DNA of 64,000 bases from Sediminibacillus dalangtanensis (GCF_017792025.1 NZ_CP046956.1:1302001-1366000), one strand, 5' to 3'; counted from the stretch's first letter, positions 17,817 to 26,486 are shown. The notes: a model not told the origin generated them from the letters alone. A program made the numbers and translations.

Positions 17817-18587
17817 ATGAATATTGGTTGTTGTACCGATATCCAAAATGCCAAATTAGTGAAAGAGGCAGGTTTTGATTTCTTGGAATGCAAAGTCGTT
17901 TCCCTTATGGAAGAGCAAACAGATATCATTGACCAACAGGCTCAATTCTGTCGGGATATCAAGCTGCCAGTAATGTCCTGTAACATTTTTTTACCGGGAA
18001 CTTTGAAAATAGTCGGCAATGAAGTAGATGAAGCGGCAATCGCCGGTTACCTGGAGGCGGCAATGCCTCGCGTCAAGCAAATAGGAGCTGAAAAGGTTGT
18101 CTTTGGAAGCGGTGTTGCACGTTCATTGCCGGAAGGGTTTTCGCGACAGAAAGGGGAAGAACAAATTGGCCGTTTTCTTGATGTAGCAGCAGATTATGCG
18201 GAACCACTCGGCTTGACTATTGTCATCGAGCCGTTGAATCAGATGGAAAGCAATATTATTAACAGCGTTCCGGAGGCCGTTCGATTAGCCAAGTCGGTCA
18301 ACCGTCGATCGATTCAAGTGCTGGCTGATTTTTATCACATGGAGGTAGAGAGGGAACCATTAGAAAATATCATCACGGCGAAAGATTATTTGAAGCATGT
18401 CCATGTGGCCGACACGGACCGGAAGCCGTCCGGTACTGGGAGCTACCCGTACCATGAATTTAAGGAATGCTTGACGGCGGCTGGATATGACGGCAGCATA
18501 GCTGTGGAATGCAATTGGTCCAATCTGTCTGGTGAATTATATGCTGCCCGAAAATATCTAGCAGAAGTTTTCGCTTATCCATCGTAG
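17817..18587 (+). CDS. Sugar phosphate isomerase/epimerase-like TIM barrel protein (3)
   Basis: A 256-residue TIM barrel, shorter and nearer to hydroxypyruvate isomerase / D-tagatose 3-epimerase-like proteins. Motifs: DFLECKVVS at the first strands, LTIVIEPLNQME (metal Glu), VLADFYHM (Asp, His), KHVHVADTDR (His) and terminal SIAVECNW (Glu). A gggggacgg site precedes the ATG. Last gene of the four-gene unit; a 246-base gap with a cre-like site follows. Confidence 0.85.
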   Translation: MNIGCCTDIQNAKLVKEAGFDFLECKVVSLMEEQTDIIDQQAQFCRDIKLPVMSCNIFLPGTLKIVGNEVDEAAIAGYLEAAMPRVKQIGAEKVVFGSGVARSLPEGFSRQKGEEQIGRFLDVAADYAEPLGLTIVIEPLNQMESNIINSVPEAVRLAKSVNRRSIQVLADFYHMEVEREPLENIITAKDYLKHVHVADTDRKPSGTGSYPYHEFKECLTAAGYDGSIAVECNWSNLSGELYAARKYLAEVFAYPS

Positions 18588-18750
18588 TGTACCTTTTTTC
18601 ATAGATATCCCTATATAGCCCTGCCAATAATTTTATCTACTACTTCTTATTTCTCCATAAAATACCATTGAAAAGACGGTCTATTAACTAGTATAAAACA
18701 ACATAGCAGGCAATATACTAGGACAAACAGAAAGATAGTTTTCGATTTAA

Positions 18751-18764
18751 TGTAAGCGCTAACA
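18751..18764 (+). promoter_or_regulatory. cre-like catabolite repression site
   Basis: TGTAAGCGCTAACA matches the CcpA/LacI-family operator pattern closely, with a central CG in a near-palindrome. It lies about 70 bases upstream of the ABC permease start at 18834, a position suited to glucose repression of the transport operon. A dedicated LacI-type repressor could also use it, but none is encoded nearby. Confidence 0.8.
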
Positions 18765-18833
18765 GAACTGCTGTCAGGTTTTCCGAGTCCCTGAATTCTA
18801 TGAAGGAAATCTTCAGGAAAGGAGAATACGAGA

Positions 18834-19775
18834 ATGAAAGACAAGGCGGAAATCGAGAACCAGTTTCCGGCAGGTACGGCTCAAAACGGACGTCTTCCAG
18901 CCAGATCGACGAAAAAAACGTCCTCTCCGTTAACTTGGTATATTTTTCTGATTCCCAGTTTCCTAGGTATCTTGTTGTTTATGATCTATCCAATCTTTGA
19001 ATCTTTGCGGCTAAGCTTTTATCAGTCAAACGGAACGATCGAACACTTTATCGGTTTGGAAAACTTTAAAACGGTTTTGACATCAGGCCCTTTTTGGAAC
19101 GCTGTTGGAAATACATTCTTTATCGGTATTTTTCAAATTGTCATTACGATACCACTCGGCTTTATCTTTGCTTCTTTGATTAATTCCACTCCTAGAGGAA
19201 AAAACTTTTTCAAAGTCATTTACTTTCTTCCTAATGTCACTTCCATTGTAGCTGCAGCCATGATCTTTGCATTTGTACTCCATCCAGAAATGGGGATTGT
19301 CAATTACTTACTTGATATCGTCGGATTTCCGACACCCGGCTGGCTTTCGGATCCATCGACATCGAAGTGGGCTGTTATTTTATTGGCGGTCTGGCATTGG
19401 ATCGGGTTTGTCATCATCATTTGTCTTGCCAATCTGCAGGCAATTTCACCGGAAATGTATGAAGCGGCCCGGATTGACGGCGCCAGTGGTTTACAGCAGT
19501 GGTTGTTTATTACCGTTCCGAACATGGGAGGAACATTTGCCTTCTTATTGATAACCGGTTGGATCGGAGCCTTACAACGATTTAATGAAGTCTATGTGCT
19601 TGGCGGACCGAACGGCAGTCCGGCGCGTTCCATCCAAACCATGGGCGCATTTATTTATGAACGAGGGTTTACTGGATTTGAGTTTGGCATAGCCTCGGCA
19701 GCCACCTATATTATGTTCATGATTATCCTGGTGTTCACCTTTATCAATCTTAAGCTTTCCAATATGAAAATTTAG
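18834..19775 (+). CDS. Sugar ABC transporter permease, MalF/UgpA type
   Basis: A 313-residue inner permease with six predicted transmembrane segments; the first is LTWYIFLIPSFLGILLFMIY region about 38-60. The ABC docking loop (EAA motif) is EMYEAARIDGASGLQQWLFI. A long polar N-terminus (about 35 residues, KKTSS) is usual for Firmicute members. An aaaggagaat site precedes the ATG. No ATPase gene is present, so it presumably uses a shared MsmX-type ATPase (known for this transporter class in Bacillus; inference here). Confidence 0.92.
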   Translation: MKDKAEIENQFPAGTAQNGRLPARSTKKTSSPLTWYIFLIPSFLGILLFMIYPIFESLRLSFYQSNGTIEHFIGLENFKTVLTSGPFWNAVGNTFFIGIFQIVITIPLGFIFASLINSTPRGKNFFKVIYFLPNVTSIVAAAMIFAFVLHPEMGIVNYLLDIVGFPTPGWLSDPSTSKWAVILLAVWHWIGFVIIICLANLQAISPEMYEAARIDGASGLQQWLFITVPNMGGTFAFLLITGWIGALQRFNEVYVLGGPNGSPARSIQTMGAFIYERGFTGFEFGIASAATYIMFMIILVFTFINLKLSNMKI

Positions 19776-19785
19776 CAAGAAAGGG

Positions 19786-20649
19786 GTGAGTGAAGTGACA
19801 CGTACGCTTTCCAATAAGCAAGCTGAACGTATGTCTGGCGCCTTCAAATTCATCGTTTTACTGTTTTTCGGACTATTATTGATGGCTCCGTTCATTTGGA
19901 TGGTAAGTGTCGGTTTTGACCGAACGGCAAATATCAGCATGCCTTTTCCTCCCCGTCTGATACCAGAAGAGCCTTCCGGTTTCAATTATGGCATTGTTTT
20001 TGAAAATGGACGATTGATCCAGTCCTATATCAATTCAGCCATTGTAACAGTAAGCTCGGTGCTGCTTGGAGTATCCGCATCCCTGTTTGCCGGTTACGCT
20101 TTTTCTAAAGGCAGGTTCAAAGGCAAGAAACTTCTATTTATTCTTGTATTGTGTACACTGATGATCCCGATGGAACCTCGATTGATACCGTTGTACAAAT
20201 TGTTCAACTCAGTCGATTTGCTGAACACGTTTTGGCCGTTGATTTTACCTACCGTCATCAATGGCATGTTGATTTTTCTTTGCAAGCAGTTTTTTGACCA
20301 ACTCCCGGATACCTTAAGGGAAGCAGCGCAAATCGATGGGGCAGGCGAATTCAAAATTTTCTTCCGGGTATATTTGCCTCTGGCCGGACCCATTGCAGCA
20401 ACCATGGTTATCCTGGCCTTTATCTGGAGCTGGAACGATTTCATGTGGCCGCTCGTCGTTCTCAATAATCAAGAACTGCATACAGTCCCTCTTTATCTGG
20501 CAAGCTTCTCGCTGGAAAATGGCACAAGTCTCGGTGGATTGACGATGGCACTGGCAACCGTCAGTATTTTGCCAATCATCATCCTGTATTTGTTCCTGCA
20601 GCGATACATTATCCAGAGCATTGCTTTAAGTGGAGTTAAAGGCGAGTGA
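19786..20649 (+). CDS. Sugar ABC transporter permease, MalG/UgpE type
   Basis: A 287-residue partner permease with six predicted segments. EAA loop: DTLREAAQIDGAGEFKIFF, followed by PLAGPIAATMVI. Starts at GTG 19786 (or GTG 19795) after gaaagggg, 10 bases beyond the first permease stop. Imports the substrate captured by the binding protein encoded next. Confidence 0.92.
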   Translation: MSEVTRTLSNKQAERMSGAFKFIVLLFFGLLLMAPFIWMVSVGFDRTANISMPFPPRLIPEEPSGFNYGIVFENGRLIQSYINSAIVTVSSVLLGVSASLFAGYAFSKGRFKGKKLLFILVLCTLMIPMEPRLIPLYKLFNSVDLLNTFWPLILPTVINGMLIFLCKQFFDQLPDTLREAAQIDGAGEFKIFFRVYLPLAGPIAATMVILAFIWSWNDFMWPLVVLNNQELHTVPLYLASFSLENGTSLGGLTMALATVSILPIIILYLFLQRYIIQSIALSGVKGE

Positions 20650-20707
20650 GTGACAGCATCGTGTTGGCCGTCCCTTTTGTTTCTAAAAAAGTCGAGGAGG
20701 ATAAAGC

Positions 20708-22066
20708 ATGGAGAAAAAATGTTTTTCCAAAGTGAATGTACTGTTGGCTGCAGTGTTGGTGCTGGCAGGTCTGCTTGCCGGCTGCAGCAAGTCAGGAGCA
20801 GGGTCGGGAAAGGCTGATGGGGAATGGGCTGGACAAAAGATCAATGTTCAATTAATTGGCGACTTTGCGATGGAGACGAAAACGGATCCGGTAACAGGTG
20901 AGTCTGTCAAAGGGGTGGAAGTGCTGAAAGAGGAATTTGAAAAGCAGCATCCAGGAGCCACAGTTGAATTTACATTAATGCCTTGGGAAGGATATACCGA
21001 AAAAACACAGGCCATGATTACGTCGGGAGATGCGGATGTTTATCAAATGCCGGGAACCGTCGATTTTGCTCCCCAGGGAGTACTGGAACCCCTTCAGCCG
21101 TACATTGACAAAGATGAAGAGTTCGATTTAGACATTTTCATCGAAAATCAGGTCGAAGGCTGGAAAGCGTTGGGACCGGATGATGATGAACTGCAAATAT
21201 ATGGCCTGCCATTTCTCGGAGATGCCCGTTTTATAGCTTATGACAAGCAGTTATTTGATGAGTGGGGCGTAGAATACTTGTCAGACCATCCAACGATGGA
21301 AGAAGTAGCGGAAAAAGCAAAACAAATGACTGGAAAAAACCCGGTAACCGGAGAACAAAACTATGGGATTTGGTTCAGGGGCGATTGGTCATCAGCATTT
21401 ACGCTGATTGATCTTGCAGAAGGGCAAAATGGTTCATGGGGCTCCGGTTTTGCCTGGGATGAGATCGAATTCAACTTTGACTCACCAGAAATGGTCAACG
21501 GGTTGAATTGGCTGCTTGATATGCAGGAGCTCGCTCCTGAAGGACTGGTGAGCAATCAAGGGAATGAGAAATGGCTGACAGAAGAAAACAATATCGCCAT
21601 CATGCTCAATCAAGGACCGGGAGATACGGTTAAACCAGCCTACGCACAAGGGTTGGAGGATAGGATCGGTATAGCCCAAGAGTTCAAAAATGACGAAGGA
21701 GTCGGTGGATTGTTTGCCGGGAGTCCGATAACGATTGCCAAGGACAGTGAAAACAAAGACTTGGCTTGGGAGTGGGTCAAGTTCGCTACAAGTGAATTTA
21801 CCCAACAGTACATTTTTGAAGAAATGGGGCTGGTTCCATCGATCAAGTCGGCAATGGAATGGGATAGCGTAAAGGATACCGAATTGATGCAGCCAGTGTT
21901 TGAAGCGATGCGTACACCGTGGACACCGCGTTATCCTTGGGGGTCTGCACAGCCGCGTTTTATCCTTACTTCTGAAGTGGAAGCGGCGCTTACAGGGGAA
22001 AGAAGCGCAGAAGAAGCATTGACCAAGGCACAAAAAGAGAGTACGGAGTGGCTGGATAACAGGTAA
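20708..22066 (+). CDS. Sugar-binding lipoprotein of the ABC importer
   Basis: A 452-residue extracellular solute-binding protein (family 1). Lipobox LLAGCSKSG with lipidated Cys26. Typical features: GVEVLKEEFEKQHPGATVEF, later PWEGYTEKTQAMITSGDADV, and the closing segment PRYPWGSAQPRF near the C-terminus. An aggaggataaagc site precedes the ATG. The size suits an oligosaccharide or glycoside ligand. A 12-bp stem-loop directly follows and may raise its level relative to downstream genes. Confidence 0.92.
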   Translation: MEKKCFSKVNVLLAAVLVLAGLLAGCSKSGAGSGKADGEWAGQKINVQLIGDFAMETKTDPVTGESVKGVEVLKEEFEKQHPGATVEFTLMPWEGYTEKTQAMITSGDADVYQMPGTVDFAPQGVLEPLQPYIDKDEEFDLDIFIENQVEGWKALGPDDDELQIYGLPFLGDARFIAYDKQLFDEWGVEYLSDHPTMEEVAEKAKQMTGKNPVTGEQNYGIWFRGDWSSAFTLIDLAEGQNGSWGSGFAWDEIEFNFDSPEMVNGLNWLLDMQELAPEGLVSNQGNEKWLTEENNIAIMLNQGPGDTVKPAYAQGLEDRIGIAQEFKNDEGVGGLFAGSPITIAKDSENKDLAWEWVKFATSEFTQQYIFEEMGLVPSIKSAMEWDSVKDTELMQPVFEAMRTPWTPRYPWGSAQPRFILTSEVEAALTGERSAEEALTKAQKESTEWLDNR

Positions 22067-22076
22067 CCAAAAAAAT

Positions 22077-22116
22077 CTTAGCAGGAAGTAAGGTGAGAAT
22101 CCTTCTTCCTGCTAAG
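22077..22116 (+). promoter_or_regulatory. Stem-loop after binding protein gene without T-tract
   Basis: A perfect 12-bp stem, cttagcaggaag (22077-22088) with cttcctgctaag (22105-22116), around a 16-base loop. No run of T follows, so it is more likely an mRNA-stabilising or partial-termination hairpin. Such hairpins commonly follow binding-protein genes in importer operons. Confidence 0.7.
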
Positions 22117-22142
22117 TGGCATTTGTCGGGAGGGAATGAGAA

Positions 22143-22751
22143 GTGGAAGCAGGACTATTAGCTAAGGTTTGTATTTGGATAAACCGGTTCGCTTATCTCA
22201 ATTTGTTGTGGCTGGTATTCTGTCTGGCCGGATTATTGCTGGTAGGAATTTTTCCTGCCACCGCTGCTATGTTTGCCGTTCAGCGGAAGTGGATTAGCGG
22301 CAGGACGGAAATACCTGTCTTCCATACCTTTTTTTCAACGTATAGGATGCTGTTTTGGAAGGCCAATCAACTTGGATTCCTTCTCCTGTTATTTGGCAGC
22401 TTGCTTTTTATTAATTTCCGTCTGGTTACGAACTGGGTTGGTGTGCTTACCGAGCTGTTTCAATTGCTCCTTCTGTTGCTTAGCTTTTTATACTTGCTGG
22501 TTTGGCTGTATCTTTTTCCGGTATTGGTTCATTTTGAGGGAACAGGCTTTGATACTGTAAAAAATGCATTGTTCACTGCAGTATCGTCTCCTTTTCTGAC
22601 TGTTTTAGCGATCATAGGAGTTGTTTTGCTTTACTGGTTTAGTACGATCTTACCCGGAATCTTACCCGTGCTTGGGTGCAGTAGTATCAGTTTTATCCTG
22701 TCCGTTTTTGCCCAACGTGTGTTTAGTAATATCGAGGCTAAGGCCTCTTGA
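22143..22751 (+). CDS. YesL-like DUF624 membrane protein
   Basis: A 202-residue protein with about five hydrophobic segments; FAYLNLLWLVFCLAGLL and FPATAAMFAVQRKW are typical of the DUF624 (YesL) family. GTG start at 22143 after gggaggg. In Bacillus, yesL lies beside an oligosaccharide importer for pectin fragments, and other DUF624 genes sit in similar transport operons, so a helper role in transport is inferred. Its stop is 6 bases before the next start. Confidence 0.82.
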   Translation: MEAGLLAKVCIWINRFAYLNLLWLVFCLAGLLLVGIFPATAAMFAVQRKWISGRTEIPVFHTFFSTYRMLFWKANQLGFLLLLFGSLLFINFRLVTNWVGVLTELFQLLLLLLSFLYLLVWLYLFPVLVHFEGTGFDTVKNALFTAVSSPFLTVLAIIGVVLLYWFSTILPGILPVLGCSSISFILSVFAQRVFSNIEAKAS

Positions 22752-22757
22752 TTTAAC

Positions 22758-23936
22758 ATGGAGAGTGAGGGAACGGCAATCGAACCTATAATAAATAAGG
22801 AACGGCACTATTGGTTGAAAATGATGCGAAAGGTCGCTGATCCGGTACTTTCTGCTTTAGAGGACCACCAATTAAAAGCTGCCATGCCAGTGGAAATGAA
22901 ATCGAAAACCAATCGTGAAGCGTTTTCTGCCCTGGAAGCGATAGCTCGGCTATTGAATGGAATGGCCCCTTGGCTGGAGAAGAAACAAGAGGATTCAGAG
23001 GAGGAAAAAATCCGTCAGCGATATAGTGCTTTAGCACGGAAGGCGATTGACGCGGGTACCGATCCAACGTCACCCGATTATATGAATTTCACGGAGGGAT
23101 TTCAACCAATTGTGGATGCAGCTTTTCTGGCCCATGCCATTATCAGGGCACCACAGCAGCTTTGGGAATCGCTTGACAGTCGGGTTAAGGCAAATGTGGT
23201 GACGGCTTTACGAGCTACTCGGGATCGAAAACCCTATTTTTCAAACTGGCTGTTGTTTTCTGCTATGATTGAGACTGCTTTATTTCAACTAGGCGAACTG
23301 GATTGGGATCCTATGCGGATTGATTATGCTTTAAAACAAACAGAACAATGGTATGCAGGGGATGGAATGTATAAGGATGGCCCGTATTTTCACTATGACT
23401 ATTATAATAGCTTTGTCATTCAGCCTATGTTGTTTGATATAGTGGAAACAATCGGGGGGCAATATCAGGAATGGCAGGACCAATACCCGAAAGTCTTGCG
23501 CAGGGTACAAAGATACGCAGAAATTCAGGAACGTTTGATAGCTGCCGATGGAACCTTTCCTCCAGTAGGAAGGTCACTTGCTTACCGAACCGGCGTTTTT
23601 CATAGTCTTGCCCAGCTTTCGCTTCATGAGAAGCTTCCTGATTCTCTCGAGCCAGCTCAGGTTCGGACCGGTTTAACGGCCGTCATAAAGCGGATTTTTG
23701 AAATGCCAGGCAGCTTTAGCGAGGATGGCTGGCTTACCATCGGTCTTAGCGGCCATCAACCGAGTATAGGTGAAGGGTACATATCGACCGGCAGCACGTA
23801 TTTATGTACAGCAGTCTTTTTACCGCTTGGTTTGTCTGCTGATGCACCGTTTTGGCAGGATCCGCCGCAGGACTGGACTGCCAAAAAGGTGTGGTCGGGG
23901 AAGGCGTTTCCAATCGATCGTGCGCTTCAAGATTAA
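22758..23936 (+). CDS. DUF2264 domain protein, candidate glycoside-active enzyme
   Basis: A 392-residue helical protein covering the DUF2264 family: N-terminal NREAFSALEAIARLLNGMAP, then DPTSPDYMNFTEG, FSNWLLFSAMIETALFQLG, and WYAGDGMYKDGPYFHYDYYNSF in the middle. The helical-toroid pattern resembles (alpha/alpha)6 glycosidases; I recall a link between this family and a beta-glucuronidase family (GH154) but am not sure. Acidic and aromatic residues in GDGMYKDGP and HYDYY are candidate active-site residues. No signal peptide, so it acts on imported substrate. The start lies 6 bases after the DUF624 stop. Confidence 0.8.
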   Translation: MESEGTAIEPIINKERHYWLKMMRKVADPVLSALEDHQLKAAMPVEMKSKTNREAFSALEAIARLLNGMAPWLEKKQEDSEEEKIRQRYSALARKAIDAGTDPTSPDYMNFTEGFQPIVDAAFLAHAIIRAPQQLWESLDSRVKANVVTALRATRDRKPYFSNWLLFSAMIETALFQLGELDWDPMRIDYALKQTEQWYAGDGMYKDGPYFHYDYYNSFVIQPMLFDIVETIGGQYQEWQDQYPKVLRRVQRYAEIQERLIAADGTFPPVGRSLAYRTGVFHSLAQLSLHEKLPDSLEPAQVRTGLTAVIKRIFEMPGSFSEDGWLTIGLSGHQPSIGEGYISTGSTYLCTAVFLPLGLSADAPFWQDPPQDWTAKKVWSGKAFPIDRALQD

Positions 23937-23954
23937 TCGGAAAGGAGATACCGG

Positions 23955-24950
23955 ATGGAAAAAGGACTATTCATCATGCGCTTGGAACCGTTTGACTATG
24001 TTTATCCTCCCGCAGTCAGGGAGGAAATCAGTCAATTCATTGATATTTTAGCCCCTCCGATGGCGGCAGAAACGGCCAGGTTGCATCCAGAACTGTTAAG
24101 ACAGGCAGATGTGATTTTTTCCGGTTGGAGTGGACCAAGGCTGGATGAATCCTTTTTGGAGACAGCCGAAAAATTAAAGGTCTTTTTTTATGCAGCCGGC
24201 TCTGTTAAACCGATTGTGACTGATGCGGTTTGGAAGCGGAAGGTCAAAGTCACCAGTGCCATTGGTGCGAATGCGATCCCTGTCGTTGAATTTACCCTAT
24301 CACAGGTGTTGTTCTGCCTGAAAAACGGCTGGCAGTTCGTCCGGCAAGTCAAGCGGGAGAGACAGTTTCCGGAAAAACCATTTCCGATAGCAGGATCTTT
24401 CCAAAGCACGGTGGGATTGATTTCCCTGAGTACAGTCGGTCGGGGTGTTGCCGAGCAGTTAAAACGGTTTGATGTCGAGGTGCTTGCTTACGACCCTTTC
24501 GTGAACAAAAAGGAAGCTGAAAAACTTGGCGTCACGTTGTGTTCATTAAAACAAATTTTTCAGCAATCAGATGTTGTTTCCTTGCATGCTCCTTTACTGG
24601 ATGACACGCGAGGGATGATTACAGGGGAGCATTTTGCAATAATGAAACAGCATGCCAGTTTCATCAATACTGCGCGGGGTGCTATCATAAGGGAACCAGA
24701 AATGGTCCGCGTATTAACGGAACGAACGGATATTACCGCGGTCCTGGATGTCACTGATCCGGAACCGCCAGCAGTTGGTTCACCATTGTATCAAATGGAA
24801 AACGTCGTGCTTACGCCGCATTTGGCCGGAAGCGAAGGGGCGGAGTGCGGAAGAATGGGAATGTATATGTTGGAAGAGTTGAAGAGGTATGTGGCTGGAG
24901 AAACGTTGAAATGGCAAGTGAATCCAGAAAACCTACACTTTCGGGCTTGA
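23955..24950 (+). CDS. D-isomer-specific 2-hydroxyacid dehydrogenase family protein
   Basis: A 331-residue NAD-dependent dehydrogenase. NAD-binding region STVGLISLSTVGRGVAEQL (about 154-172), where the usual GxGxxG is altered to S-L-S-T-V-G; then the acidic anchor in LAYDPF. Catalytic candidates: Arg in NTARGAIIREP (about 240), Glu in DVTDPEPP (about 265), and His in LTPHLAGS (about 286). A weakened glycine motif may affect cofactor choice. Start after ggaaaggag. Likely reduces or oxidises a keto/hydroxy acid made in the same pathway. Confidence 0.85.
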   Translation: MEKGLFIMRLEPFDYVYPPAVREEISQFIDILAPPMAAETARLHPELLRQADVIFSGWSGPRLDESFLETAEKLKVFFYAAGSVKPIVTDAVWKRKVKVTSAIGANAIPVVEFTLSQVLFCLKNGWQFVRQVKRERQFPEKPFPIAGSFQSTVGLISLSTVGRGVAEQLKRFDVEVLAYDPFVNKKEAEKLGVTLCSLKQIFQQSDVVSLHAPLLDDTRGMITGEHFAIMKQHASFINTARGAIIREPEMVRVLTERTDITAVLDVTDPEPPAVGSPLYQMENVVLTPHLAGSEGAECGRMGMYMLEELKRYVAGETLKWQVNPENLHFRA

Positions 24951-24990
24951 TCGAAATAATGGATAAGAGGAATTGGGAGGGCGTACAGGT

Positions 24991-25434
24991 GTGAATATCA
25001 CCTCTGAGAATATAGTCAATATACCAGAACAACCAATACTTGAAGGGGTGCTTCTGCTGCATGACTCCATATTCGGGGATGCAGATAAGCTAGCTGGAAA
25101 AATTAAAAAAAGGCAGTATCTGCTATTTACGCTAGCTTTTGATCTTGGTACGGTAATCGGTTATAAAATAGGCTACCCGGTGGATGAGAAAAAATTTTAC
25201 AGCTGGTTAGGGGGAGTGAGCACGGATTACCGAAACATGGGGATTGCTTCCGCTTTGATGCAACATCAGCACGTGTATTTACGCGAAAAGGGGTATGACA
25301 GGGTACAAACGAAAACAATGAATCGTTGGCGTTCCATGCTGCTATTGAATATTAAGACAGGCTTTGATATTACTGACACGTACCTTGATAAAAAAGGGGA
25401 ATTGAAAATCGTTTTAGAAAAGGAGTTAAGCTAG
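24991..25434 (+). CDS. GNAT family N-acetyltransferase
   Basis: A 147-residue acetyltransferase. The GTG at 24991 (MNITSENIVN) after gggaggg (24976-24982) is chosen over a TTG at 24973 that overlaps this site. Acetyl-CoA loop: VSTDYRNMGIASALMQHQH; then RVQTKTMNRWRSMLLLNIKTGF. It follows the dehydrogenase by 40 bases but has no evident metabolic link. Substrate unknown. Confidence 0.82.
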   Translation: MNITSENIVNIPEQPILEGVLLLHDSIFGDADKLAGKIKKRQYLLFTLAFDLGTVIGYKIGYPVDEKKFYSWLGGVSTDYRNMGIASALMQHQHVYLREKGYDRVQTKTMNRWRSMLLLNIKTGFDITDTYLDKKGELKIVLEKELS

Positions 25435-25503
25435 AAGTTACGTAAAAACTTCTTTTTCTAAATAGAAAAGTTATGAAGCAGCCGGAAAAACAAAGCAAGC
25501 AAA

Positions 25504-25750
25504 GAGCTGGGACAAAAGCATCGTGACCAAAATGAAAAGCGTTCTACCCTATGAAAAGTGCAACTTTCCACTCCGGCAAAGTACTACGCTTTCCGCGGGA
25601 ACGCGTAGATCTTGCCGTAGCGATTTGAAGCATGCATCAAACAACAGGATAAAAGGAAGTCTAACCTTACAAAAAAACCGAGCGAATTCTATCAGCATTA
25701 AGAATTCGCTCGGTTTTTGCTTTGGTCGCCATGATTTTGTCCCGGCCTCT
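25504..25750. repeat. Dispersed repeat B, MITE-like, with terminal inverted repeats
   Basis: About 247 bases bounded by imperfect inverted ends: agctgggacaaaagcat at the left and, complementary, atgattttgtcccggcct at the right. Inside are aagtgcaactttcca, ctttccgcgggaacgcg, a caaacaacaggat landmark and the stem accgagcgaattct / agaattcgctcggt with flanking A and T tracts. The same landmarks recur in inverse orientation at 29345-29880. No coding capacity. Confidence 0.8.
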
Positions 25751-25751
25751 T

Positions 25752-26342
25752 TTATTTTTGGATGAAAAAAACTTTTCTGAACAGCGGGAATACGAGATAG
25801 CCAAGTAGGATGCCGGTGGTATTCAAGATTACATCATCGATGTCCATACTTCCGCGGTGGGTGATATGCTGAAAGAACTCGATGAAGGTGATGGAAGCTA
25901 TAGCGATGCCTGCTAGGTTCGTAAGTTTGGCTTCCTCTCTTTTACAGCGATAGTAAATGCCAAAAGGGATAAACAGGCCGATATTGGCAGCGAGATTGTA
26001 AAAAGCAATGAGTGGGCGCGTCTCCCCATCCAAGTAAAACGTAATCGTTTTGAAGGGAATAACATTGACATGGTCGTAGACTTGGCCACCCGGACGGAAA
26101 AACAAAAGAATAAGCAAGAAAATACTATAACCTATTATGGTTACATTCAACGAATTCATTGGAATCTTGATCTGCTGCTTGAATAACAAGCTGTTAATAA
26201 AAAGGAAAGCAAAACTGTAGCAGATCCAGACGACTATTAACACTAGTGGATGCAGATATTCAGTAAGGGGCATCAAAATCGGCAAAATCAAAACAAACAG
26301 AATTTGCGCCATCAATATACTGAAAACAACCCTTTTTTTCAC
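25752..26342 (-). CDS. VanZ-like family membrane protein
   Basis: A 196-residue protein with about five hydrophobic segments and the VanZ-like signatures NVIPFKTI, NLAANIGLFIPFGIYY and DIDDVILNTTGILLGYLVF. GTG start at 26342. VanZ-like proteins are membrane proteins of uncertain role; VanZ itself gives low teicoplanin resistance. It stands alone, diverging from the PadR operon. Confidence 0.85.
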   Translation of the reverse strand: MKKRVVFSILMAQILFVLILPILMPLTEYLHPLVLIVVWICYSFAFLFINSLLFKQQIKIPMNSLNVTIIGYSIFLLILLFFRPGGQVYDHVNVIPFKTITFYLDGETRPLIAFYNLAANIGLFIPFGIYYRCKREEAKLTNLAGIAIASITFIEFFQHITHRGSMDIDDVILNTTGILLGYLVFPLFRKVFFIQK

Positions 26343-26438
26343 TCTATTATCACCATCTTTCCTATCAAGTTTACCATCGAATGAATGTAGTAGTAACTTC
26401 GAAAATAAAAGAGATAGCTGATTACATTAATGTACTAT

Positions 26439-26467
26439 TTACAATATTGTGTGGCATACACTATAAT
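26439..26467 (+). promoter_or_regulatory. Promoter and palindromic candidate operator of the PadR operon
   Basis: TTACAA (26439-26444), a 17-base spacer and TATAAT (26462-26467) form a good sigma-A promoter. The palindrome acaatattgt (26441-26450) overlaps the -35 box and could be an autoregulatory site for the PadR protein. Confidence 0.65.
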
Positions 26468-26486
26468 GAAGTCAGGAGTTGATCGT

